Shown one piece after another: positions 1 through 13,000 of a DNA stretch of 64,000 bases. Numbering within the stretch: the stretch's first letter is position 1; each line of letters begins with the position of its first letter. This stretch comes from Paraescarpia echinospica (Eukaryota > Annelida > Polychaeta > Sabellida > Siboglinidae): contig CM034534.1 in NCBI GenBank assembly GCA_020002185.1, positions 64,407,966 through 64,471,965 of the forward strand, in the 5' to 3' direction. The notes under the pieces are model-generated. The model was not told the DNA's origin. It saw only the letters and a program-made list of their open reading frames with translations, and ran no database searches. The translations under genes and the position numbers were made by a program.

Positions 1-1815
1 TCACTAGTGTAGGCCAAGCGGCCATTCATCAGCAGGTTGTGTCAATACGCGGAGGTGTTGATTGCCTCGTACTATCTAGATTTAATCAAATCGTGTGTGT
101 TTGTGTGCATAACTTCTTCTTTGGAAGCTACGTTAAATCCACGCGACCCGACTGTGACAATCATCATCACATGCTGACGAGGGTCTACTGCTCGTCGTTG
201 TGATGTCCACCAAGCAGACGATAGCGGGCGTCGATATGTCACGACGGGCCAACAATCATGCGATATCGACTTTTACACGAGCGCTTAATTGTCAGATTAT
301 CCGGCGTAACGTTGTTGCTACACCAATCGAACGTGTCATGTATATGCGTGCGCACACACGTACGTGCGTGCATGCGTTCGTGGGCGTGTATGCATATTTG
401 CTGGCAATTGGTACAAACCAAAAGACCTGTACAGTAATTTCCGTATGTTAACAAAACATGCAAAATTATACGTACATGTTAACTTCCAATGTTTGATGGC
501 GTCGTTATAATTGTGAGCAGATTCCGTCGATGGGATCTTCTCTGCAGCGTCGCTCTTGACAGGGCCTACGTCGTCACAATTCTTGATCCTGCATGTGCAA
601 AGATTAATCAGACTAGCAAAAATGCCCGTCAACTGACGGGATGCCTTGGTAGAAGACAGTCGCGAAATTAATATTGATCAAAATTAATGTTAAAAAAACA
701 CAGGGCATCGTTACATAAACACCATGACGCGTTCGCAGACACTCGTTGTTTATTCAAAATGACGAAGGTGGAGAGACTGTGACGTTCACGTCAATCGATA
801 GCCCCTAGTCGTGATAGTTAGAATTGTCAAAAAATATTTGTATTGCTATGCCATTGGCATAAGGGCAGACATGAGCATTATTGTGTCTGCGTCTACTCCA
901 TGATGCCAAGTCTATGACGCAGGAGCCGTTTTCCCGAACTTTTCGCGCGCGCGTGGTTCCTGCAATTGTTACGTTACGTTTTACGTATTATGCGCACATG
1001 ACAAGACGGTCGTGGTTATCAGCGATCCCTCGAAGCGAGGATGATCTTTTTACGGACAGATTCATTTGTTGTGAGGTCGTTTCCGGATCAGTCCAATCTC
1101 AGTCTGGTGTAACGAGCCGAAATTAGCGCCGTGTCAGAAGTAAGCGGTGCTTCTAATGTGATTTATGATAGTATTATCTACACCATGATCAAAGGGCGTA
1201 GGTTTAACTGGCAGGTAACGTTGTTCACTCCCCCTGCGTGCGTATAGTACGCAAAGGCCTATTTATGGGACGGGAATAGGCATACTGTCGACCCGTTCCA
1301 GTGAAGCAGCTTCCCACAGTGTGAAGGTGAAGGTGTACTTTGTAAACTATCAATAGGTGTAACCTTCCTGATCTTTCCTTTGGGACTACGGTTGGTTGTT
1401 TGTTGATTTCAAACAAATATGTGTATTTCCCTTAGCAAAACATCTATAGTCTAGAATTCTATATAATTCCATAGAAATATATAGAAAATCTACAGCCACT
1501 TAAATTTATGTAGAATTTTATAGAGTTCTACAAAAATTATATAGCCAAAAAATCTATATAAATGTTTCCGCAAAAACCCTGCATAATAAATCCTATATCA
1601 TGTATTCTATAGATATTCGATAGAAGTGTTGCGTGTGAGAGACCGTCATTTACACTGTACCTCTCTACTACGTGCCGGACCTCGCATTTCCTTGTGTTCG
1701 GGTCGATCTCCCACATTTCATGACTATTAATTAGTTCAGCTGTTCTCCCGGTGATCGTAGCATGACGCACTGTTCGACCGAGTTGGAGCCTCACGACTAG
1801 TATCTCTCGTTGCAG
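1..1815. other. 5' flank or intron of the calmodulin-like gene, no gene seen
   Basis: No supportable coding region was found here. Short open frames exist but none resembles a known protein or joins exon 1816-1882 through a clear donor. The missing first coding exon (probably only the initiator ATG plus 5' UTR, as in other calmodulin genes) must end in phase 0. I could not find an ATG directly followed by GT in this stretch, so it may lie left of the window. Bases 1445-1625 are a run rich in TATAGAATTCTATA-like words that recurs elsewhere in the window. Confidence 0.5.
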
Positions 1816-3715
1816 GCGACAGAGGAGAAGGACACAGCGGCCTTGTCGAAGGAACACGGCGTCACAGAAGAGCAGATCGATGGTACGACACCAACTGAAA
1901 TCGAAAGCCACTCACCTATCAATTATTCAAGTATTCTCATTAAATACAAATTGTATTATCGCTTCAAACACGATGTTCAGAATTTAAAAGGACGTATACT
2001 GTTCCAAGTTTTCCATGTATTAATTAATATAACCTTCTTAATTAAGAATATACCAACTATGTTGAAGGTATACCGCCCGACAAATTGTGTTCAGTAAGCC
2101 CTTAACAACGGTCGCAATTTGAAGACGTGACTACGGATGCATGTTCAAATAGTGAACAAAACAAGTTTCACAACAAGTTTTATTGTCAATACAGCCGAGT
2201 CGGGCTGAATTAACTGTTATGCCCTTTGATGTTCCACGATGCTCACTTTCCCACGGTCAACACAGCATACGTAAATTTCGGGTAGACAAACAGACTACGT
2301 CCCTTTAACTGAAATCGAAAATCACTTATCTATTAATTTCACTTAAATTTGCATCTAAAATACGAATTATGTTACTGCTTCAAACACGATGGTCAGTATT
2401 TAATATTGAAAAATTTCCACATTTTCTTTGATGAAATCCGTATTTTACTTGAAAATCTGTATAAATCCATATAGCGCCGTAATACATTTTTCATTGATTT
2501 ACATATAGCGTTGTTATTCTGATCAACTGTCACCATCTAGCAAGCTACTAAATGTTAACCTATATGAAACAAACTTCGCCTTTTTTGTTAGAAGCGTGTC
2601 TAGCGCCGCCACCATCTTAAAAATAGCACAAAAACGCGTACATTATTGTGCCTTCCATTTGAAGAAAATAATACATTTTATTTGCTATAGCGCCAAATTT
2701 ACAAATATTCGCCTACATTAGATTCAACAACCAATCAAGTCAGATAATAATATTAAGACGGACATTTCAAAGAAATATTGTGCAATTTAATATGACTAAG
2801 TTATTAACAAATTCATTAAAATGCATAAAGTAATTAATAAAATGCATAAAGTAATTACTACTACATGACGTTCATTAAAATAGACACAGTATATAGTATA
2901 ATAGTACTAAACCACTAATACATTAATTAATTAATTAATCCATTAATTAATTAGAAAGCATAAATTATTGCAAACTTGTCAGTATCAATAAATTGTAAAA
3001 CAAATAATAAATAGCTCTAAACTATTACAAAAATATGTACCAAAACGAGATACGGCCGTACGTATTGTTCACACGATTCCACAACTTGACGTTGTGTAGT
3101 GACATGAACCCGTAGGCCCTACAGGCGTGTCTCATTACCGCGTCAGGCAAGTTTACTTCAGGCCGCGTCGAGTATCAATAATTTTGTTGTTTCCAATTAC
3201 CGAGGTAAACACTGCGTCGCTTTCGCATGTAACGTGGGATCAAACCAAGTAGGCAAACATTATGATACATTATGGATGATAACGCACATTTTGAGGAATT
3301 AGCATCTGGTCAACAAGGGATTATTTTCTGATGATTTGCAGCCAAATTCCTAAGCTCGCGGTGATTATATTAAATGCACTGATAACTGACGCGTGAATAA
3401 GAGAAGCCAATAATCTGCTTAGAAATTGTTGAGGACGTGAATTACTCAACACTCTTCAGGTTAGTTCGTTTTATTCACTAGAATTATTATTGCCATATCA
3501 AAGTTGAAACGGTGATATTTTACCATTAAAAGTCGAGATGATGTGCGATTTAACAGTGGTGAGAAGCGTGAAATGCTACGAGCCGTCCCAAGGACTGGAA
3601 ACCGGGTTGAATCAGAGTGGCCGGCTTACAGATTCTTTCCATGGGTACCCGTACCTCTCTGTCCCTCCCTCCGTCCCTCACTCCCTCGCCCCCTCCCTCC
3701 CCTCTCTCCCTCCCC

Positions 3716-3757
<42 letters not shown>

Positions 3758-3934
3758 CTCTCTCCTCTCACCCTCCCTCCCCTCCCTCCTCCTCCTCCCT
3801 CCCTCCCCTCTCTCCTCCTCCCTCCCTCCTCTCTCTCTCTCTCTCTCTCCTCTCCTTCTCCTCTCTCTCCTCTCTCTCTCCTCTTTCTCTCTCTCTCCTC
3901 TCTCTCTCCCTCTATATATATCTCTCTCCCTCCA

Positions 3935-4017
<83 letters not shown>

Positions 4018-7000
4018 CTCTCTCGCTCTCTCTGATTGTTTATATATATATATATATAACAATATTTCTTACGTTTTAACAGAACTGCGCGAGGCGTTCT
4101 CGTTGTTCGACAAGGATGGGGACGGGACGATCACGAACAAGGAGCTAGGCACCGTGATGCGTTCCCTCGGCCAGAAGCCGTCCGAGGCGGAGCTACGGGA
4201 AATGATCAACGAGGTGGACGTGGACGGTTCGTATAATCCACAACATGAAACTCAAAAGAGGCCTAGAAAACGAGTTTCGTTGCCCCTTCCGGTTTAGCGC
4301 ACTTTTTGGTATGGATACGTAGGAAAATCTGCCTACTTTTCATTTCAGCCTTGTTACTCCGATCGCAATCACCCTGAAACATGTTCAATTTCACCAAATG
4401 TGAAAACCCCCGTGTTTTGTCAATCCCAGTGTCACCCCACTTGGGTAACAGAGAGGGTAGCTTAATTTTCTTCGGAAAAAGTAGATTTTTTTATATGCTC
4501 ATATACAACATGCTATGAGATTCTAAGCGTACGTGGATTTTCACCCGCCTTCTGCTCGTCTCCTCGCACCGCACTCGTTGTGGCTTCACGTATTGTGGGC
4601 GTGGGTGGGATGGGCAGGGCCCTCTTTGGCTTTTTTTATTGTTTTTATCACATTTTAGCATATGAAACTAATGGTGATTTAGCTTTGGTCGCTCTTTGCC
4701 CCCTCCCCGTGAGATACTAAAACGCCACTTTTGGCGTATGCAATAACGATCTGCCGTATGTTATTAATGGTGTATGTGTGCTTGCGTGCCTGCGTGGGTA
4801 TGCACACGCGTGCGCTTGTTTGTTTGTCTGTTGTGCGTACGTGCGTGCATACATGCGTGCGTGCGTGCCTGGGGTTGGTGTGCGTATGCTTAAATGCGTA
4901 TGTGTACAGTGTGCTTTATATATAAGGTCACAATGCCCGTATGAGATTTAAATAATATGTAATATTTTACTGATTAAATGACGACAAATAAGGCTTTACC
5001 CGCCGCATCCCCATTTCCTACCTCACGTTGTAGTTGAACCCGCGTGCATTGTGTGTTTGCGTTCGCGCTTTGTGCGTGCGTTCGTGCGTGCATATAGTTG
5101 TTATCATTAGAGACAAATGTGGCGGACTGTGGTCTGTGAACTTACCAGTAACCATAATAATGACATGCGTTCTTAAGTAGACGTGGGTCCTGCTGATTTG
5201 TTTTAATGATACGGATTCCTGAATGTCACATTTGTCTGTTATGTACTGCACCGACAGAAATAAATACGTTTGTGTTGGTTTAATTTTCGAATCGGAAATG
5301 AGGCCCTTTAGTCGCGAGTGACAACAGAATTACAAAGCCGTCCAAAACAGTTTGGGTCAAACTACAATAGAGTTTACATAGGCGGCCATAATAACCTATA
5401 CTGAGCTGGGTGGATAATTTATCTATAGGTTTTCTTTAAACTTTCTCAGTGCACGAAACACTAATTAACTAAGCTCTTTTTGAAAATTCGTTTTTTTTTC
5501 AGAAAAAAATCCATCTAAAACTGATATCCTCAATTTTATCCCAATGAGGTGACGGATTTTGAAATAACGGGGCGTTCTGCAAAATAGCCACTGTGTGAAT
5601 ACACGAGCGACTAGTGTATATTTATTGCTATCGGCCTCGTGAAAGATCTAGGACACTATTCATTCAATATTCACTGTACCAACATGCCCATGTAAAAGTG
5701 TTTTAAATATGGTCTTGCGCAGCAGTTGCGTTGCCCAACAACTGTTAATGTATCGCAAATGTACGCAGTGCATCGTACGTTATAAGTGTACGGTCGCAAT
5801 GCTAGACGTCGCTGTTTGTCTAGTTATAAACATCAACATCACAAAACTTGTGCGACACACTGGCCAACGAGGGAACGCAATAAGCGATCACATTCGGCCA
5901 TCAACGGAGCAGTTGTGTAAATCTATCTGCGATAGTTTTATAGGTAGAGAATCCTACACGATCAAGCCTTGGCGGATTCTAGATATAGTCAAGACGACTA
6001 TATCTAACCAGGAGTGCCACAGCTGGGGAACGAGTTTTAGGTCCATTTGCCCTGGACGCACCAGAAGCAATATTGCATACATTTTTTAGCTGCTGACGTA
6101 TGTTAATCACCAAAATAACTTGCCACCAGACCAATTGATTCACTATGTTTCCACCACTAGGCAATATTTTGCAATTTGCCGAGTCGATATTGGTAAACAA
6201 GGAAAACGTATTTGCCTCTCCAATGGGCCCTGTCAATACTTGTCTATCAAGCTCATAGGAAGTAACATTGTTATTGGTTTCCTAATTTAACTGCAGATCA
6301 GGGGTGTCAGATCGCGTATAAATTAATGATAAGTTACGCAGGGATACTTTCATTACGATAGTTAGTATATTTAATTAGAATTCGTGTAATTCCTAGGATA
6401 ATATCAAAACAATGTCAAGAGGTTGTGTATCAAATGTTAATGTTTTCTTCTTTTCTTCTTCTTGGAACCTGAACATAACGTTTAATCGTCGTCAACTTAA
6501 ATGCAGGGGTATGAGGGTAGAGTAGGGGGATTAGCCTACCTTAAGCGCAAAACGACATAACTCGTAAAATAAACATTTATTCACAAAAAACATTTTATCC
6601 GACAGAAACCTGTATATGTTCCCCATTACATATGTGTCATGGAGCAGTCCAGTAAAAGTAATAACAAACTTATGTGCTAAAACAAAATATGTTATGGTAG
6701 GCGTATTGTCTCACCGCTTGGTGAGACAATACGCCCAGTGAACGGGGCCAATAGCCTACGGGTGGGTCTATTGCCCCGTACTAAAATAATTACGTGCAAG
6801 AGAATGTCAAATCAATACATATTACTTCAACAATGGAAATATGTAGTATTATCTAATACTATTAAAATGTTACCACACTATAGTCCTTCGTAAATAAACT
6901 GACAACGATGTGACATACCTTGAAAAGAGTGTCCTGGCATACCTTGATAATCAATCTTCATTCGCAATTAAATAGTTATAGGGGCCTATAGTATTGTCTC

Positions 7001-10000
7001 TTAGTAATAGTCAAGTTGCCCAGCCCAGTTGCTTTCGTTCTTTTCCACTGTCGTTCTCCACGTTGTTTTTGGTCGACCAACTTTTCTTGTTCCTTCCAGC
7101 GTCCATGTCAGTGCTGTCAGGCAGTGGTTGTGCTCCTTCTTTCTCAGCACATGCCCGATCCAATTCCACCTTCTTCTCTGTACTTCTGTGCTGACCTTCT
7201 CTTCTGTTCTTATGTTCTCAATGTCTTTGTTCGAAATCACTACTGGCCATCTAATTTTAAAAATTCTTCTGAGACTGATGAAATGGAAAATGTCAAGTTT
7301 TTTGTTGTCGCTTTTGTTTACTTTCCAAGTTTCACATCCATACAGTAACACTGATTTGACCAGAGTATTGTATAATCTGAGTTTAGTTTTTAATGTCTAC
7401 ACATTTGAGCTCCATATCTGCTTGAGTTTCATGAATGATGTCCTTGCTTTTCGTATTCTGTTGTTTATATCGTCACCCCCTCCCCCTTGCTTGCTGACGT
7501 TTGCGCCCAGGTATGTATATTTCTCTACTTCATTCAGTTGTTGGTCATCAATGTGTATACTGTTGTTGCATTTGCTGTTTATCCTCAGTACTTCTGTTTT
7601 CTTTTTATTGATTTTTAGGCCAGTTTTTGATGCGAATGCATTCATCTTTGTTGCCTTTGCTTGCATGTGTCTGTAACTTGATGACATAAGCGCAATGTCA
7701 CCTGCGAAGTCCAAGTCTTCACGTTTTGACATGAATCTCCATCTTACCCCTGTGTTGTTTTCTTCAGTTGTTTTCCTCATTATCCAGTCGATTACCATCA
7801 AGAAAAGAAATCCGGACGTTACGTCTCCTTGCTTAACTCCAGTTTTTACCTTGAACCACTCAGATTGTTCACCTTCATCTAACATTGCACATTCACTGTC
7901 CTCGTACAAAATCTGGACCATTCTGATTATCTTGTGTGGGATTCCGTAGCTCGCCATGATTTCCCAAAGGCTCTCTTGGTGCACAGAGTCAAATGCCTTT
8001 TCGAAGTCTACAAAAGTTACATAAAGCGTTGCTTGCCATTCCACTAGCTGTTCTATTATGTTTCGAAGGATGAATATCTGCTCAACTGTGCTTCGTCCTC
8101 TTCTGAAACTTGCTTGTTCATCTCTCAACTTGTTGTCAACTCCATCCCTTATTCTGTCTATTATCACTCTTCCGAACACCTTACTGGGGACAGGTGTTAC
8201 AGTAATTCCTTTCCAATTTCCGCATTCTGTGAGGTCACCTTTCTTTGGTATTTTAACAATCAGTCCTTGTTTCCACGTCTTTGGTACTTTTTCTTGTTCC
8301 CAAATTGTTTTGAATAAGCTTAGAAGCCAATTCTCTGTTGTCGCCATGTCTGCTTTCAACAATTCTTCTGTAATGTCATCTTTGCCTCCGGCTTTCCCAT
8401 TCTTTAGCTTCCTCAGTGCTGCTCTAATCTCTGTTTTTGTTATAGAGTCTGTGCTGATTTCATTTATGATCGGATCTAATTCAATATCTATAACGGGGTC
8501 ATAGGTCTATTAAGGACTTCTTCAAAATGCTCTTTCCATCTTGTCCGCTTGGCTGGTCCTTCAGTTATTAGGTTTCCAGATTTGTCTTTTACTGCATTCG
8601 CTGTCTTGTGTTTGTCGTTACTAAGTGTCTTTGTGTGATGTTGTAGACTTCTTTCATCCTTCCATTCCCGGCTGCTTTCTCTGCTTCTGCGGCCAGGTTG
8701 TCTACCCACTTTCTTTTATCTTGTATCATGCTTTTCTTTATGTCTTTGTCTTTTTGTTGATACTTATCCTTGTAGCTCTGCTTTATCCTTTCTGACTTTG
8801 CTTGTTCTATGTTGTTCTTTGGTCGTTTCCTGTCTTCTACCAGCTCCCATGACCCTTTGCTGATCCAAGGTTGTTGTCCTCTCTTTTTGTAACCCAGTAC
8901 TTCTTCGGCTGTTTCTTTGTAGGCCAATTCGAATTCTTGCCATTTTCTCTCAACAATGTTATTATTTGTCTCGTCGTAGTCCTGTAGTACATCATATCTG
9001 TTACGTAGCTTCAAGGAGAATTGCATTGTTATGGTTGGTTGTTGCAGCTTGATTGTGTCGAATTTCTTTCTGTTCTCACTGGTCTTTTGCTTCCTCTTTA
9101 GCTTCAGCCTGATCTTCGAGCGCACTAACTGGTGGTCACTCGCAATGTCTGCTCCCCTCATCACTAACTGGTGGTCACTCGCAATGTCTGCTCCCCTCAT
9201 CACTAACTGGTGGTCACTCGCAATGTCTGCTCCCCTCATCACTAACTGGTGGTCACTCCCAATGTCTGCTCCCCTCATCACTAACTGGTGGTCACTCGCA
9301 ATGTCTGCTCCCCTCATCACTAACTGGTGGTCACTCGCAATGTCTGCTCCCCTCATCACTCTGGTGTCCATAACTGATGTTCTGTGCTGCCTGCTCACTA
9401 GCACATGGTCAATTTGGTTTTTGGTTCGCCCTCCTGGAGATGTCCACGTCTGCTTATGGATGAGTCGAGGTGGAAATATGGCACCTGTTACCACAAAGTT
9501 GTTTAATCCACAGAAGTCAATTAGTTTTTCTCCATTTTCCTTTCTGTCACCAATTCCATGGGTTCCCATTTTGTCTTCATAGTCCTCATTGTCTTCTCCA
9601 ACTTTGGCATTTAGGTCCCCCATTACTACGAGCAGGTCATGTTTATGTACATTGCCCACAACTGACTGCAACTGTTCATAAAACTGGTCTTTCTCGTCAT
9701 CACTTGCTTCATTTGTTGGTGCATATGTTTGTATGATTGATAGTTTCACATATCTTGAAAAGAATCTAGCATAAATAATCCTATCACTGATAAGTTTCTA
9801 CTCTAGTAATGCTTGCTCTGCTTTCTTTCTCATCATTATTGCCAATCCGGTTCTGTATAGGTTGTCTTCTCTCCCAGAGAAAATAACACTCTCTCTTCAG
9901 TGTTTAACTTGACTTTCCCGTGTCCTGTCCATCTGCATTCGCTAATGCCCATGACATCGATTTTGTATTTATCCATTTCTTTTTGTAAAAGTTATGCTGA

Positions 10001-13000
10001 TTTACCTATTGAATATAACGTTCTCACGTTCCAACAAACTATATTTATAGTTTCCTTTGGTCTGGTCAGCGACGCTGTCGGCTGCCGAACGTCCGATTGG
10101 CTTTGATCCGGAAGTGTCATACTTTCCATGTATCTGATGTCCTCAGGTATATGGAGCGTCGCCTCGTCATAACCGTTTCCAGCATGTGCTGGCGAAGTCA
10201 CACATTTAGTTTCCGTAACAATTATTGAACTGGGGGGTTGTTGGCCCTCCGCAGTAGGTTTAATTTTTGAGTTTTCCTTCCCCTAGTCAGAGCCTCGTTT
10301 GCCCACAACCACAAGGTAGTGGTTTCCCAAGGGGGACCACAAGGAGGTGAGGTTGACCTGGGTGTTCTACGGTTTACCGGCAGGCTAGTATTTTCACTTT
10401 TCACCCCCCACAGAGGGCTTGCCGGCTCCAATGTCACTGGCTGTGGCGCTGGGCGCTTGAACACCCCTTTCCCCCCGAACACCCCTTTCCCCAAAATAAA
10501 CTGATGACGACGTGGTAGGTACTGAATAGAATGTCCAATCAATATTCATTCACAATTTAATGTGTACCACTATTAGTCAATCAATGTCATCATAACAATT
10601 CTTCGTAAATAAAATTACAACGATGTGAAAAGTCCAGAAAAGCAAAATGTAATTAATTAAAGACACAATTTCAGTCATTCATGACGTTGACGATTCATAG
10701 TAGACACGTGAACTCACATCTCTTAAACAACTTAACATCGTCGTTGTGATTCATAGTAGACACGTGAACTCACATATCTTAAACAATTTAACATCGTCGT
10801 TGTGATTCATAGTAGACACGTGAACTCACATCTCTTAAACAACTTAACATCGTCGTTGTGATTCACAGTAGACACGTGAACTCACATCTCTTAAACAACT
10901 CAACATCGTCGTTGTGATTCACAGTAGACACGTGAACTCACATCTCTTAAACAACTCAACATCGTCGTTGTGATTCACAGTAGACACGTGAACTCACATC
11001 TCTTAAACAACTCAACATCGTCGTTGTGATTCACAGTAGACACGTGTACTCACATCTCTTAAACAACTCAACATCGTCGTTGTGATTCACAGTAGACACG
11101 TGAACTCACATCTCTTAAACAACTCAACATCGTCGTTGTGATTCACAGTAGACACGTGAACTCACATCTCTTAAACAACTTAACATCGTCGTTGTGATTC
11201 ATAGTAGACACGTGAACTCACATCTCTTAAACAATTTAACATCGTCGTTGTGATTCATAGTAGACACGTGAACTCACATATCTTAAACAATTTAACATCG
11301 TCGTTGTGATTCATAGTAGACACGTGAACTCACATCTCTTAAACAACTCAACATCGTCGTTGTGATTCACAGTAGACACGTGAACTCACATCTCTTAAAC
11401 AACTCAACATCGTCGTTGTGATTCACAGTAGACACGTGAACTCACATCTCTTAAACAACTCAACATCGTCGTTGTGATTCACAGTAGACACGTGTACTCA
11501 CATCTCTTAAACAACTCAACATCGTCGTTGTGATTCACAGTAGACACGTGAACTCACATCTCTTAAACAACTCAACATCGTCGTTGTGATTCACAGTAGA
11601 CACGTGAACTCACATCTCTTAAACAACTTAACATCGTCGTTGTGATTCATAGTAGACACGTGAACTCACATCTCTTAAACAACTTAACATCGTCGTTGTG
11701 ATTCATAGTAGACACGTGTACTCACATCTCTTAAACAACTCAACATCGTCGTTGTGATTCATAGTAGACACGTGAACTCACATCTCTTAAACAACTTAAC
11801 ATCGTCGTTGTGATTCATAGTAGACACGTGTACTCACATCTCTTAAACAACTCAACATCGTCGTTGTGATTCATAGTAGACACGTGAACTCACATCTCTT
11901 AAACAACTCAACATCGTCGTTGTGATTCATAGTAGACACGTGAACTCACATCTCTTAAACAGCTCAACATCGTCGTTGTGATTCATAGTAGACACGTGAA
12001 CTCACATCTCTTAAACAGCTCAACATCGTCGTTGCGATTCATAGTAGACACGTGAACTCACATCTCTTAAACAGCTCAACATCGTCGTTGCGATTCATAG
12101 TAGACACGTGAACTCACATCTCTTAAACAGCTCAACATCGTCGTTGCGATTCATAGTAGACACGTGAACTCACATCTCTTAAACAGCTCAACATCGTCGT
12201 TGCGATTCATAGTAGACACGTGAACTCAGATCTCTTAAACAACTCAACATCGTCGTTGTGATTCATAGTAGACACGTGTACTCACATCTCTTAAACAACT
12301 TAACATCGTCGTTGTGATTCCATAAGCGTGACTAGTCGTCGTCAGAGTCGCAGTTGGGACATATGAAACCCCTCTCCCCCGGCGTGCATACTTCGTGCAC
12401 CCACTTCTTGCACTGTTGGCATTGGACCCACTTCTCGCGCGGCCTGTTTCGCCACACACCAAGCAAGGTCATTCTTTGACATCACTGCTGTCTGATTCAC
12501 GTTGTTTGTTCAACTTCGATTGTCGCTTCCCACTAGACTTACTCTTCTTATCCATCGTCGTTCTCTGCTTGTCCAACTGGGTTTGGAGATGTTGTTTGAA
12601 TGTCGACAATGTGATACACTCAGCTGACTCAGTCTTCCTGGTCCTTGATCTGGGTCCTGCGATCTTCGGAAGTGGGCAGCGTCTTGTGATGACTTGTCCC
12701 ACCGTCGTGCGGTTGCAGCTTCGTAAACCAGAAGGTCCCGTAACAGCACTCGGTACCTGGGAAGCAGTGGGCGCTGGGCCAACATTCGGCGCCCAGACTG
12801 CAGCTGGCTCCTGGTCAGGAGACAGCCCCATGACGGCATTAGGCGTTCGAACTGCAATTGGCTACGGGGCAACAGTCGGTATCTGGTCAGCAGACGACAA
12901 CATGACAGCAGTCGGTGCGTCATCAGGTGCAGGTTGATCGTCAACCGTATGTACATCGGCACGCATGTTGGCCTGATCCACTTCAGCGGGGAGGGCTTCC

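Larger units (their letters stand above)
1883..4082 (+). other. Intron of calmodulin-like gene, AT-rich with CT-rich 3' end
   Basis: Donor GTACGA follows 1882 and acceptor ACAG precedes 4083. The interior is AT-rich (short AATTAATTAATT runs near 2920-2950) with no coding signal. The last 430 bases are a dispersed repeat followed by a long CT tract. Confidence 0.7.

Noticed and set aside
200..451. Possible first exon of the calmodulin-like gene
   Set aside because: The ATG at 202 has no donor in phase 0 nearby and the translation does not resemble a calmodulin N-terminus.
3538..4297. Ser/Leu/Pro-rich protein fused to the calmodulin-like exon
   Set aside because: It reads through the CT microsatellite and the acceptor; the exon boundary is well supported by the family exon pattern.
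7029..7676. 215-codon + strand frame, Ser/Phe/Leu-rich
   Set aside because: It is the antisense shadow of the LINE reverse transcriptase on the - strand.
10691..12320. CRISPR array
   Set aside because: Units of 56 bp are contiguous with no unique spacers, and the genome is eukaryotic.
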